64,000 bases of DNA from Streptomyces zhihengii (GTDB lineage: Bacteria; Actinomycetota; Actinomycetes; Streptomycetales; Streptomycetaceae): positions 870,501-934,500 of the forward strand of contig NZ_JAFEJA010000002.1 of the NCBI RefSeq assembly GCF_016919245.1. The letters run 5' to 3'. Position numbers and translations under genes: made by a program. Below the pieces are notes generated by a model, which was not told the origin of the DNA, ran no database searches, and was given only the letters and a program-made list of their open reading frames with translations. Below, piece after piece: positions 28,430-36,950 of this stretch; position 1 is the first letter of the stretch, and the number at the start of each line of letters is the position of its first letter.

Positions 28430-29098
28430 ATGCCCGCACACCGCATCGACCGCCCGGCCGACCTCGACACCGTCCGCGACTCCTACGACCGGGTGGCCGA
28501 CAACTACGCCCACATGGTGCTGACGACCGGAATCGGCGACATCCGCACCGACCCCTGGCTCAAGGCGTCGATCGACGCCTTCGCCGACACCGTGGCCGGG
28601 CTCGGTCCCGTGCTCGACGTCGGCTGCGGCCCGGGCACGGTGACCGCCTACCTCGCCGAACGCGGCCTCGACGTGTCCGGTGTCGACCTCTCGCCCCGCA
28701 TGATCGACAACGCCCGCCGCCTCCACCCCGGGTGCGACTTCCGCGTGGCCTCCGCCACCGAACTCGACCTGCCGGAGGCGTCCCTGGGCGGCATCCTCGG
28801 GTGGTGGTCCCTGTTCAACCTCCCGCGCGCGGTGCTCCCCCAGGTGCTCGCCCTGTTCGCCCGCGCCCTGAAGCCGGGCGGCCACCTCATCACGGCCACC
28901 CACGTCGGCGACGAGGACGCCGTGCGCACCGAGGCGTACGGCGGCGTCCCCGTCCACTGGACGACCCACAAGTGGCGGCCGGAGCAGCTCGTCGCCCTGA
29001 TCGAGCAGGCGGGCCTGACCCCGGTCGCCGAACTCCGGCTCCCCCCGACCGACTACAGCGGCCCGGGCGTGGTCGTCATGGCCCGCCGGCCGGACTGA
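28430..29098 (+). CDS. SAM-dependent class I methyltransferase
   Basis: A 222-residue methyltransferase of the UbiE/Methyltransf_11/25 type. SAM-binding motif I is 'VLDVGCGPGTVTAYLAERG' (about residues 62-80), then the acidic 'VSGVDLSPRMIDNAR', and motif 'ALKPGGHLITATH' in strand 5. The N-terminal 'DSYDRVADNYAHMV' is typical of this family. The acceptor substrate is unknown. The ATG is chosen from the start of homology-like sequence. Tandem repeats immediately upstream leave no clear ribosome binding site. Confidence 0.88.
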   Translation: MPAHRIDRPADLDTVRDSYDRVADNYAHMVLTTGIGDIRTDPWLKASIDAFADTVAGLGPVLDVGCGPGTVTAYLAERGLDVSGVDLSPRMIDNARRLHPGCDFRVASATELDLPEASLGGILGWWSLFNLPRAVLPQVLALFARALKPGGHLITATHVGDEDAVRTEAYGGVPVHWTTHKWRPEQLVALIEQAGLTPVAELRLPPTDYSGPGVVVMARRPD

Positions 29099-29299
29099 GC
29101 CCCGGGAGCCCGCCGACGCCCGCCGACGCCTGCGGGGCGCGAGGACGGACGCGGGCGTCGCGGCCCGGCCGAGTCGGAATCCCCGTGACCTGCGGCGGAA
29201 CCGTGCCGTAGTCTCGGCCGACGCTTCGCGGAGGTCGTGGACGACACCGCGGCGGATCAGCGACATGCGGTGGCGCGGACGCGCCAAGGGGTGGGGAAC

Positions 29300-30574
29300 A
29301 TGACCGATCGGATCACCGTGGCCGGGCAGGGGCAGAGATGCCCGGACTGCGGAACGTGGGCGCCCGTCGAGGCGGGCTTCGTCACATGGTGCGAAGCGTG
29401 CGGGTGGAACGTCGACCCCGGGGCCCCGGACCCGGCTCCCGGTCGCATCGAGGCGATGCGGCGGGAACTCGCGCGGCGCTACGGCGAACGCCTCGTCGCC
29501 GACCTCGGGCCCCGTCCGCATCGGGACGCCGCCAGTGTGGTCGCCTACGTCCTCGCGCTGCTGGTGCACGGCGTGACGGTGGGCCTGCTGGTGGCCGGGG
29601 TCCTCCTGGCCGTCCTCGGCTGGGGCGTGGGGCTGCTCCCCGTCGTGGGCCTGCTGCTCGTCGTCCTCGCGGTGGTGCTCAGGCCGCGCTTCGCCGCCCT
29701 TCCCGAGGATGCCGTCGTGCTGCGCAGGCCGGATGCGCCCGCGCTGTTCGCGCTGGTCGACGAGGTGGCGGCGGTGGCGGGGACGACCGGCGTGGATGCC
29801 GTCGTCGTCGACGCCGACGCCAACGCCTCGGTCGGCTCCTACGGGGTGCGGCACCGGAGGGTGCTGCACATCGGGCTGGGGGTGTGGGAGGTGCTGACCC
29901 CGCAGCAGCGCGTCGCGCTCCTCGGCCACGAGCTCGGTCACTTCGCCCACGGGGACCTCCGGCACGGCGCCGTGGTCGCGCGGGCGCTGCACTCGCTCGC
30001 GCTGTGGCACTACTTCCTGACGCCCGCCCACGACGGCGATCTGATGCAGCGGGCCACCAACTGGATGCTGGCCGGGCCGAGATGGGCGGTCCTCGGCCTG
30101 CTCCGTCTCCTCGACCTGCTGACCCTGCGTGCCGCCCAGCGCGCCGAGTACCTGGCCGACGGGACCGCGGCCCGCGCCGGATCCACGGCCGCGGCGACCG
30201 GGCTGCTGGACCGGCTGCTCATCGTCCCCTCCGTGGAACTGGCACTGCGGCGCGAGTCCGTCGTGGCGCACAGCAGGGGCGGTTCGGCGGCGCGGCGCGA
30301 CGCGGCGCACGGGCTCTGGGAACGGGTGGCTGCGCGCATCGCGTCCGTGCCGGAGCGCGAGTACGAGCGGCTGCGCCGCGTGAGCGCCCTGCGCGGGCAC
30401 AGCGCCGACTCGACCCATCCGCCGACTCATCTGCGACGGCAGCGGGTGGAGGCCGACGAGCAGTGGGAGGCGACGGTGCGGTGCGACGCGGAGAGGGCGG
30501 GTCTGATCGCGGCCGAACTGGCCTCGGCGCGCGAGCGCACGGCCCACCTGGTCATCCGCGACGGTGTGGCCTGA
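29300..30574 (+). CDS. M48 family membrane metalloprotease
   Basis: A 424-residue protein. An N-terminal zinc-ribbon-like segment ('CPDCGTWAP...CEACGWN', about 14-36) is followed by two close transmembrane helices (about 77-130) and the M48 zincin site 'LLGHELGHFAHGD' (HELGH about 209-213). A helical C-terminal domain carries the third zinc ligand in 'QRAEYLADGTAARAG'. M48 proteases act in membrane protein quality control. The ATG at 29300 follows a purine-rich aaggggtgggga site; a GTG at 29237 would add 21 residues without features. The gene ends at the first of several repeated TGA codons. Confidence 0.88.
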   Translation: MTDRITVAGQGQRCPDCGTWAPVEAGFVTWCEACGWNVDPGAPDPAPGRIEAMRRELARRYGERLVADLGPRPHRDAASVVAYVLALLVHGVTVGLLVAGVLLAVLGWGVGLLPVVGLLLVVLAVVLRPRFAALPEDAVVLRRPDAPALFALVDEVAAVAGTTGVDAVVVDADANASVGSYGVRHRRVLHIGLGVWEVLTPQQRVALLGHELGHFAHGDLRHGAVVARALHSLALWHYFLTPAHDGDLMQRATNWMLAGPRWAVLGLLRLLDLLTLRAAQRAEYLADGTAARAGSTAAATGLLDRLLIVPSVELALRRESVVAHSRGGSAARRDAAHGLWERVAARIASVPEREYERLRRVSALRGHSADSTHPPTHLRRQRVEADEQWEATVRCDAERAGLIAAELASARERTAHLVIRDGVA

Positions 30575-30623
30575 CCTGCCTGACCTGCCTGACCTGCCTG
30601 ACCTGCCTGACGGCCTGACGGCC
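30572..30623. repeat. Short tandem repeat carrying successive TGA triplets
   Basis: Four copies of the 9-mer tgacctgcc (30572-30607) followed by related tgacggcc units. The first TGA is the stop codon of the M48 protease. Because the unit is 9 nt, every copy keeps a stop in the same frame. Confidence 0.8.
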
Positions 30624-30725
30624 TGACGGCGGCGACGGCGGCCGCGGCGGCGCAGGCCCCCGGCGGGCTCCTCGCGCCGTGGGCGGCAGCGGGGCCGGTG
30701 CCGTCCGGTCGGGGTGCGCGGCGGC

Positions 30726-31348
30726 TCAGCGGACCGCGACCAGGCGGCCCGAGGCGACCACGTTGCCCTGGTAGCCGTCGCGTGCTGAGTACGCGCCGCC
30801 GCAGGTGATCAGGCGGATCTCGGGCGCCGGGCCGTCCGCGTAGACGGTGTCGGCGGGGAATCCCCGCTGAGGGAAGACCTCCACCGCGTAGAGCGCGAAC
30901 ACCGCCGTCCGGCCGTCCTCGCGCTCGACCTCCACCCGGGTGCCGGGGCGCAGCGAGCCGAGGGGGTAGAAGACGGCGGGGCCGGCGTCGTTGTCGACAT
31001 GGCCGACGACCACGGCCGTGCCGCGCTCCCCGGGCGACACGGCGCCCCGGTACCAGCCGGCGAGCCGCGCCCGTTCCGGTGGCGGGGCGGCGATCCACCC
31101 GTCGGCGTCGAGGCCGACCGGTGCGACCGGCGCGTCGACGCCGGCCGAGGCGATCACGATCCGGCTGGGCACCGCGTGCGGCAGCGGCGCGGGCGAGGTG
31201 CCGGCCGGGCGGTGGGCCCCGCGGCCGCCGGCGCGGGCTGCGGCGGACCGCCGGCGGGCAGGGCGGCGGTGCCGCCCCGGACGAGGAAGACGCCGAACAG
31301 CAGGACGCAGAGCACGGTGAACCACGCCCCGCGTCCCGTGCCGGCCAC
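30726..31348 (-). CDS. Class F sortase, frameshifted near the N-terminus in this sequence
   Basis: The main frame (30726 to about 31220) encodes a class F sortase. It shows 'PSRIVIASAGVDAPVAPVGL', the catalytic His in 'VVVGHVDNDAGPAVF', the catalytic Cys in 'IRLITCGGAYSARDG', and an Arg in the C-terminal strand. Its natural N-terminus, 'WFTVLCVLLFGVFLVRGGTA' (signal-anchor helix), lies in a different frame starting at GTG 31348 behind an AGGGGAGG site. One missing base between about 31195 and 31245 joins the two into a protein of about 207 residues. Sortases cleave a sorting signal and attach substrates outside the membrane. The upstream gene, 14 nt away, encodes a secreted membrane-anchored protein and is a likely partner. 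Confidence 0.82.
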
Positions 31349-31361
31349 GGCGGCCCTCCCC

Positions 31362-31946
31362 TCAGGCCCGGCCGCCGGAGCGGCGGCGCAGCAGGAGCAG
31401 TGCGGCCCAGGCGAGTCCGGCGGCGATGACCAGGCCGCCCGCGGCCAGTCGGGCCGGGCCGAGGTCGGTGAAGCTGCCGCCGGTGCCCGCCTTGACGCCG
31501 CCGCCCGGTTTGACGTCCTCCCCGGGCTTCTCGTGCCGATCCGGGTCGTGGGCCGGCGGGCGGGTGCTCTCGCCGGGCCGCGGCGCGGGGGAGTGGTGCT
31601 GTCCCGACGAGCCGGAGACGGTGAGCCGGGCGCGTCCCGTCTCGCCCTCGCAGGTGAAGACCACCTCGTACTCGGCACCCGGTTCGGCGTCCGGGTAGAG
31701 CTCGGCCCGGCCCGGCTTCCCGCCGCTCAGGGTCACGGTGTCGAACACCGGAGCGGTCACGGTCACGGTCGCGGAGGCGCACTCGGTGGCGGTGAGCGAG
31801 ACCGTGCCGCCCGGGGCGACGGAGGCGGGCGAGACGCTGTACGCGAACGACGTGATGTCGCCGTCCGGTTCGGCACGGGCCGCGGGAACCGCGCCCGCCA
31901 GGAGGGCCGGCACGAGGAGGCACAGGGAGGCGAGCCGTGGGTGCAT
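31362..31946 (-). CDS. Secreted, C-terminally membrane-anchored protein (sortase partner candidate)
   Basis: A 194-residue protein with a clear signal peptide ('RLASLCLLVPALLAGAVPAA' then 'RAEP'). It has an Ig-like beta domain ('SVSPASVAPGGTVSLTATEC', 'AEYEVVFTCEGETGRARLTV') with two cysteines likely forming a disulfide, a Pro/Asp/His-rich stalk, and a C-terminal helix 'GGLVIAAGLAWAALLLL' followed by RRRSGGRA. This is the layout of a surface protein. There is no canonical LPxTG, so sortase processing is uncertain. ATG 31946 is preferred because it starts the signal peptide. It is cotranscribed with the class F sortase 14 nt downstream. Confidence 0.78.
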   Translation of the reverse strand: MHPRLASLCLLVPALLAGAVPAARAEPDGDITSFAYSVSPASVAPGGTVSLTATECASATVTVTAPVFDTVTLSGGKPGRAELYPDAEPGAEYEVVFTCEGETGRARLTVSGSSGQHHSPAPRPGESTRPPAHDPDRHEKPGEDVKPGGGVKAGTGGSFTDLGPARLAAGGLVIAAGLAWAALLLLRRRSGGRA

Positions 31947-32087
31947 GAGGCGTCTCCGGTTCCCGAGGCGCAGCCGCGGAGCGGTTCCACGGAGGCGACA
32001 GCGCACCTCGACGGCAACGACGCTAGGAGGGCCCCCGGGCGCCTGCCACTTCAAGGGGGCCGATGGGCCGGGGGCGCGGGCCGCCCG

Positions 32088-32438
32088 TCAGCCGGGCAGG
32101 TCGCGGGCGCCGAGCCGGAGATGCTCGATGTGGTAGACCGCCTCGTCGAGCAGGTGCGCCACATGGCTGTCGTAGAGGCTGTACTCGATCCGCCGGCCCT
32201 GGCGGGTGCCGGTGACCAGGCCGAGGGCGCGCAGCAGGCGCAGTTGGTGGGACACCGCGGACTGCTCCATGTCGACCGCCGCCGCCAGCTCGGTGACACC
32301 GCAGGGGCCCTGCCGCAGACGGGTGAGGATCATCAGGCGGGACGGCGTGGCCAGGGCCTGGAGGGTGGCCGCGATGGTGGCCGCGGAGTCCGCGTCGAGG
32401 TGGGCGGCCGGTGTGGTGCCGCTGACTCCGTGTCCCAT
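32088..32438 (-). CDS. ArsR/SmtB-family metal-sensing repressor
   Basis: A 116-residue winged-helix repressor from ATG 32438 (ATG 32459 is a second possibility; neither has a good ribosome binding site). The recognition helix is 'MEQSAVSHQLRLLRALGLV'. The last helix reads 'DSHVAHLLDEAVYHIEH', an exact D-x-H-x10-H-x2-H alpha-5 metal site as in SmtB/CzrA/NmtR, so it should sense Zn, Co or Ni and not arsenic. It lacks the alpha-3 CxC site. It is divergent from a P1B-4 metal ATPase with an inverted repeat between them, so it most likely represses that exporter until metal binds. Confidence 0.92.
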   Translation of the reverse strand: MGHGVSGTTPAAHLDADSAATIAATLQALATPSRLMILTRLRQGPCGVTELAAAVDMEQSAVSHQLRLLRALGLVTGTRQGRRIEYSLYDSHVAHLLDEAVYHIEHLRLGARDLPG

Positions 32439-32467
32439 GGGCCCATCGTAGTCGCGCATCCGATCGA

Positions 32468-32487
32468 ATGAATGAAGACCTGTTCAT
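32468..32487. promoter_or_regulatory. Candidate ArsR/SmtB operator
   Basis: The imperfect inverted repeat with ends atgaa and ttcat encloses TGAATG-N6-TGTTCA, close to the TGAACA-N6-TGTTCA pattern of ArsR/SmtB operators. It lies between the divergent repressor and ATPase genes. Confidence 0.6.
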
Positions 32488-32510
32488 GCGTTCCTGTATG
32501 GTCTGGGGCC

Positions 32511-34496
32511 ATGGCTTCCTCCACCTCGCCGGTGGCCCCGCCGCGCTCCGGGCCCCCGCCCGTCGCGGCGGCCGCCCGCACCCGTGCCGCCGAGCTGCCC
32601 GAGGTCCGCTGGGCCGCCCTCGCCGCCGCCGCGTTCCTCTGCGCCCTCCCGCTCGACCTGGCCGGGGCCCCCGCCTGGATCTGGGGACCGCTGTACGCCG
32701 TGTGCTACGCGGCGGGCGGCTGGGAGCCCGCACGCGAGGGCGTCCGCGCCCTGCGCGCGCGCACGCTCGACGTCGACCTGCTGATGGTGGCCGCCGCCCT
32801 CGGCGCCGCGGCCATCGGCCAGTTCCTCGACGGCGGCCTGCTCATCGTGATCTTCGCCTCCTCGGGCGCCCTGGAGGCGCTCGCGACCCGGCGCACCGCC
32901 GACTCCGTACGCGGACTCCTCGACCTCGCCCCGGCCCGCGCGCTGCGCCTCGACCCCGTGACCGGTGACGGGGAGACCGTCGGCGCCGCCGCCCTTCGCA
33001 CCGGCGACACCGTCCTCGTCCGCCCCGGGGAACGCCTGCCCGCCGACGGCACCGTGCTCGACGGGGCCAGCGAGGTCGACCAGGCCACGATCACCGGGGA
33101 ACCGCTGCCCGTCGACCGGGGCCCCGGCGACCCCGTGTTCGCCGGCACCCTCAACGGAACGGGCTCGCTCAAGGTACGGGTCGGCGCCGACCCCTCCGCC
33201 TCCGTCATCGCCCGCATCGTGGCCCTCGTCGAGGAGGCGAGCGCCACCAAGGCCCCCACCCAGCTCTTCATCGAGAAGGTCGAACAGCGCTGGTCGACCG
33301 GCGTCGTCGTGGCGACCCTCGCGCTGCTCGCCGTGCCCCTGGCGCTCGGCGCCGACTTCACCGGCACGCTGCTGCGCGCGATGACCTTCATGATCGTGGC
33401 CTCGCCCTGCGCGGTCGTCCTCGCCACCATGCCGCCGCTGCTCTCCGCGATCGCCACCGCCGGACGGCACGGCGTCCTCGTCAAGTCGGCCGCCGCCATG
33501 GAGCGGCTGGGCACCGCCGACCGGATCGCCCTCGACAAGACCGGCACCCTCACCGAGGGCGCGCCGCGGGTCGCGGAGGTCCTGCCGCTCGACGGCACCG
33601 CCGGGGACCGGGCGCTCGCCCTCGCCGCCGCGGCCGAACTCGCCAGCGAGCACCCGCTCGCGCGGGCCGTGGTCGCCGCCGCCCGCGCACGCGGACTCGA
33701 CCTGCCCGAGGCGCACGCCTTCGCCTCCGTGCCCGGCCGGGGGGTGTCCGCGCGCGTCGACGGGCACGAGGTGCGGGTCGGCAGCCCCGCCGCGCTGATC
33801 CCCGGCGGCTGCCCGGAGGCCGAGACCACCGAGGCCGCGGGCCGCACCGCGGTGGCCGTCACCGTGGACGGCACACCCGCCGCCGTCCTGGCCGTCGACG
33901 ACCGCCTCCGTGACGGGGCCCCCGCCGCCGTCGCCGCCCTCACCCGGCTCACCGGCCGCGCGCCCACCCTGCTGACCGGGGACAACCCGCGCGCCGCGCG
34001 TCGCGTCGCGGCCGAGACCGGCATCCGGGACGTACGCGCCGGACTGCTGCCCGAGGACAAGGTGGCCGCCGTCCGCGCCTGGCAGCGGGACGGGGACACG
34101 GTGCTCGTCGTCGGCGACGGAGTCAACGACGCCCCGGCGCTCGCCGCCGCGCACACCGGCATCGCGATGGGGCACGTGGGCTCCGACCTCGCGATGGAGA
34201 GCGCCGACGCGGTCGTCGTCCGCGACGAGGCGGCGGCCGTCCCCGCCGTCGTGGCCCTCTCCCGGCGCGCCCGCCGCCTGGTCGTCCAGAACCTGGTGAT
34301 CGCCACGGTCTGCATCGCGGGACTGGTGACCTGGGACCTCGTGGGCCACCTCCCGCTCCCTCTCGGCGTCGCGGGCCACGAGGGCTCGACGATCCTCGTG
34401 GCCCTCAACGGGGTCCGGTTGCTGAGGGATCGTGAGTGGGGAGGGCCGGCCCTGCCGGCGACCGACGACACGGCCGCGCCCGCCGTCCCGCGCTGA
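32511..34496 (+). CDS. P1B-4-type heavy-metal efflux P-type ATPase (Co/Fe-type)
   Basis: A 661-residue P-type ATPase with all catalytic motifs: 'ATITGEPLPV' (actuator), 'DKTGTLTEG' (phosphorylation), 'GDGVNDAPALA' (hinge). The metal-site residues are 'VASPCAVVLATMPP' in the TM4-equivalent helix (SPC, not CPC) and 'AGHEGSTILVALNG' in the last helix (HEGS/T). SPC plus HEGS/T defines the P1B-4 group (CoaT, CtpD, PfeT), and this group lacks an N-terminal heavy-metal domain, as is the case here. Known members export Co2+ or Fe2+, some Zn2+. ATG 32511 fits the operator position. It is regulated by the adjacent ArsR/SmtB protein. Confidence 0.93.
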   Translation: MASSTSPVAPPRSGPPPVAAAARTRAAELPEVRWAALAAAAFLCALPLDLAGAPAWIWGPLYAVCYAAGGWEPAREGVRALRARTLDVDLLMVAAALGAAAIGQFLDGGLLIVIFASSGALEALATRRTADSVRGLLDLAPARALRLDPVTGDGETVGAAALRTGDTVLVRPGERLPADGTVLDGASEVDQATITGEPLPVDRGPGDPVFAGTLNGTGSLKVRVGADPSASVIARIVALVEEASATKAPTQLFIEKVEQRWSTGVVVATLALLAVPLALGADFTGTLLRAMTFMIVASPCAVVLATMPPLLSAIATAGRHGVLVKSAAAMERLGTADRIALDKTGTLTEGAPRVAEVLPLDGTAGDRALALAAAAELASEHPLARAVVAAARARGLDLPEAHAFASVPGRGVSARVDGHEVRVGSPAALIPGGCPEAETTEAAGRTAVAVTVDGTPAAVLAVDDRLRDGAPAAVAALTRLTGRAPTLLTGDNPRAARRVAAETGIRDVRAGLLPEDKVAAVRAWQRDGDTVLVVGDGVNDAPALAAAHTGIAMGHVGSDLAMESADAVVVRDEAAAVPAVVALSRRARRLVVQNLVIATVCIAGLVTWDLVGHLPLPLGVAGHEGSTILVALNGVRLLRDREWGGPALPATDDTAAPAVPR

Positions 34497-34953
34497 TCCC
34501 GCGGCCGGCGGCGGGCCCTCGCCGGGGCGGGGGCCGCCTGGGCGGGACACCTGCGCCCGCGGCGGGCACCTCGCGCCCGCGGGCCGCGGGCCGCGGGCGG
34601 CTGCCCGGCCTGCGGCAAGGCCCTCGCCTGGCGATGCCCCCTGAGCGGGATCCGCTTGCGGCGGGAACGCCGTGCCCGCCGGCCGCGTGCCGCAGGCCGA
34701 CTGCCCGGCCTGCGCTGGAACCGCCTGCGGCGGCCCGCCGGCCTGCGGCAGGCCCCGTCCGGGCCGGAGCGCCACCGGGCGGCCCCCGCCCACGGCGGGC
34801 CCCATCCGGGCAGCCCCACCCGGGCGGAAGCGCCTGCCAAGGCGGCAGACCTCACCGGGCAGCCCCCGCCCCGGCGGGCCCCCATCCGGGCGGAAGCGCC
34901 TGCCAAGGCGGGCGAACCTCACCGGGCAGCCCCCGCCCCGGCGGGCCCCCGGC
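34497..34953. other. Intergenic region with degenerate Gly/Cys-codon-rich repeats
   Basis: About 457 nt between the convergent ATPase and cbiO genes. It is extremely GC-rich and full of variants of 'cctgcggc', 'gggcggaagcgcc' and 'ccggcgggcccc', including a 66-bp duplication listed separately. No convincing gene is present. Frames here read as Pro/Arg/Gly low complexity. It may act as a two-way terminator. Confidence 0.6.
34821..34952. repeat. 66-bp tandem duplication between metal ATPase and cbiO
   Basis: Copies start at 34821 and 34887 with cgggcggaagcgcctgccaa and stay nearly identical for about 60 nt. The second copy runs up to the cbiO stop codon, so its last bases abut coding sequence. 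Confidence 0.75.
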
Positions 34954-35772
34954 CTACGGCAGGTACCCCGACACCTCCTCCGCCGTGCGCGGGCCGGGTG
35001 TGCCCGGCGGGAGGAGGCCGTGGGACGTGAGGAGGTGGGTCACCGCCGTGCCCCACGGGCGGCGGAGGCGGGCCGTGTCCAGGAGGGCCTGGTCGGTGAG
35101 GAGTTCGGCGACCGGGCCGGTGCGCGGGCCGCCCGGGGCGAGGACGACGGCGTCGTCGGCCCAGCGCAGGGCGAGGTCCACGTCGTGGGTGGCCATCACC
35201 ACCGTCGTGCCCGCCTGCCGCAGTCCGTCGAGCACCTCCAGCAACCGCTCCTGGCCGTGCGGGTCGAGCCCCGCGGTGGGCTCGTCCAGGACGAGCACCC
35301 GCGGCCGCATCGCCACCGCCCCCGCGATCGCCGCGCGCTTGCGCTGCCCGTAGGAGAGCAGGTGCGTCGGGCGGTCGCGCAGGGACTCGATGTCCATCGC
35401 GGCGAGCGCCTCGCCGACCCGCGCGCGGACCTCCTCCTCCGGCAGGCCGAGGTTCATCGGCCCGAAGGACACGTCCTGCCCGACGGACGCCGCGAAGAGC
35501 TGGTCGTCCGGGTCCTGCACCACGAGCTGCACCGTCGTGCGCAGCCGTGTCAGCCCGGCCCGGTCGTACGTCACCGGCTCGCCCTCCAGCAGCAGCCGCC
35601 CCGAGGCGGGCCGCAGGCCGCCGGTGAGCAGCCGCAGCAGGGTGGTCTTGCCGCTCCCGTTGCGCCCGAGCAGGGCCGTCGCGCGGCCCTCGGCGAGCGC
35701 GAGGCCGATCCCGTCGAGGACCAACGGGCCGTCCTCGTAGGCGTAACGGGCGTCGACGAGCTGGACGATCAC
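34954..35772 (-). CDS. cbiO: Cobalt ECF transporter ATPase subunit
   Basis: A 272-residue ABC ATPase. Walker A is 'ALLGRNGSGKTTLLRLL' (about 30-46), Q-loop 'VVQDPDDQLFAASVGQDVSF', signature 'LSYGQRKRAAIAGAVA', Walker B 'VLVLDEPTAGLDPHG', and H-loop 'VVMATHDVDLA'. The Q-loop sequence PDDQLFAA/SV is diagnostic of energy-coupling-factor ATPases of the CbiO/EcfA type. It starts with GTG 35772, overlapping the cbiQ stop by 4 nt; the longer frame upstream lies inside cbiQ. With CbiM/N/Q it imports Co2+ for cobalamin synthesis. Confidence 0.92.
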   Translation of the reverse strand: MIVQLVDARYAYEDGPLVLDGIGLALAEGRATALLGRNGSGKTTLLRLLTGGLRPASGRLLLEGEPVTYDRAGLTRLRTTVQLVVQDPDDQLFAASVGQDVSFGPMNLGLPEEEVRARVGEALAAMDIESLRDRPTHLLSYGQRKRAAIAGAVAMRPRVLVLDEPTAGLDPHGQERLLEVLDGLRQAGTTVVMATHDVDLALRWADDAVVLAPGGPRTGPVAELLTDQALLDTARLRRPWGTAVTHLLTSHGLLPPGTPGPRTAEEVSGYLP

Positions 35773-36518
35773 AGGACGTACCTTTCGAGGGCGAGGGTGA
35801 GCAGCACGATCGCGGCGAGCAGCCCCGCGACACCGCAGAGGAACGGCCGGGACACCGCCGCGCGCGTCACCAGCACCCGCAGGGTGCCGTCGTAGCCGCG
35901 TCCCGCGAGGCCCGTCTGGAGCCGCGACGCCCGGTCGAAGGCGCGGACGAACGCCGTCGCCCCGAGCCCGGCCAGCGAACGCCACGCCGCCGCCCGGCTG
36001 GTCGCGCCGAGCCGGGCGGCCTGGGCCTGGCGCACCCGGGCGACGGAGTCCAGCAGCAGGAAGGTGATCCGGTACATCACCAGGGCGACGTCGACGACGG
36101 GCGCCGGTACCCCCGCGCGCACCAGCCGGGGCAGCACGTCCGACACGGGGGTGGTGAACGCGAACAGCAGCACGCCGAGCGAGGCCGCCGACGTCCGCAG
36201 CAGCAACTGCCCGGCGTGCGCGGGCCCGCCGGGCGCGAGCGACACCGCGCCCTGCGGCCCGCCCACGGCGAACAGCAGGGGCACGGCCCCGGTCACACAG
36301 AAGCCCAGCGGGACGCGGAAGGCGCGCCAGAGCTGCCGCGGGGCGACGCCGGCCGGGCCGAGCAGCACCGTGAGGGTCGCCGCCGCGACGAGCACGGCGC
36401 CCGGCCAGGGCGGCAGACAGACGGCCGTGACCGTCAGGCCGAGACCGAGGACGGCCTTCTCCAGGGGATGGCGGCGGCGCCAGCGACTGCTGTGCGCCGC
36501 CGCGTCGATCGGCAGCAC
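35769..36518 (-). CDS. cbiQ: Cobalt ECF transporter transmembrane subunit
   Basis: A 249-residue integral membrane protein with about 5-6 hydrophobic segments and the EcfT coupling motifs near 'RLGATSRAAAWRSLAGLGA' and 'AFDRASRLQTGLAGRGYDG'. The second is the A-x-x-x-R-G motif that docks on CbiO. It lies 6 nt after the cbiN stop and overlaps cbiO by 4 nt. The start ATG 36518 gives a normal N-terminus. Confidence 0.9.
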   Translation of the reverse strand: MLPIDAAAHSSRWRRRHPLEKAVLGLGLTVTAVCLPPWPGAVLVAAATLTVLLGPAGVAPRQLWRAFRVPLGFCVTGAVPLLFAVGGPQGAVSLAPGGPAHAGQLLLRTSAASLGVLLFAFTTPVSDVLPRLVRAGVPAPVVDVALVMYRITFLLLDSVARVRQAQAARLGATSRAAAWRSLAGLGATAFVRAFDRASRLQTGLAGRGYDGTLRVLVTRAAVSRPFLCGVAGLLAAIVLLTLALERYVL

Positions 36519-36524
36519 CGCCGG

Positions 36525-36950
36525 TCAGGAAGCGGCCGTCGTGCTGCCGCCGGGCGCGGTGCCGTCCGCGACCCCGGCCCCGCCGGACGCGGCGTCACCC
36601 GCGTCACCCGCGTCACCCGCGCCGGGATCCGCGGCGGCGGCCGCCGCCGCGCGCGCCTCCCCCTGGCGGCGCCCCTTGTGCAGCCCGAAGTAGTACGCCA
36701 GGACGCCCGCGCCGAGCGCCGCCTGGACGGCGAACAGCGCGGACTCCACCTCGCCGGACGGCGGTTCGTACAGGGGCGAGAACCAGGGCTCGTAGTCCGG
36801 CTCCAGTTCGGTGATCGCCGTCTCGGCCTGCGCGTCGGCGCCCGTGAACGGCTCCTCCTTGTGGTCCCCGAGCCCGAGGGCCAGCGGCAGGACGGCCAGC
36901 GCCACCACGATCAGGACCAGCAGCGTGTTGATCTTCGCGTTACGGCTCAT
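36525..36950 (-). CDS. cbiN: Cobalt transport protein CbiN
   Basis: A 141-residue protein with an N-terminal helix '[20 protein letters not shown]', the extracytoplasmic core '[18 protein letters not shown]' and '[20 protein letters not shown]', a second helix '[19 protein letters not shown]', and an Ala/Gly/Asp tail. CbiN is the small auxiliary subunit needed for CbiM activity. The C-terminal low-complexity tail is longer than in enteric CbiN. The ATG overlaps the cbiM stop by 4 nt. Confidence 0.92.
   Translation of the reverse strand: MSRNAKINTLLVLIVVALAVLPLALGLGDHKEEPFTGADAQAETAITELEPDYEPWFSPLYEPPSGEVESALFAVQAALGAGVLAYYFGLHKGRRQGEARAAAAAAADPGAGDAGDAGDAASGGAGVADGTAPGGSTTAAS

Noticed and set aside
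28053..28439. 200-codon version of the small CxxC gene extending through the tandem repeats
   Set aside because: The added N-terminus is translated repeat DNA (Arg/Pro/Ala) and overlaps the methyltransferase start. A shorter start is more sensible.
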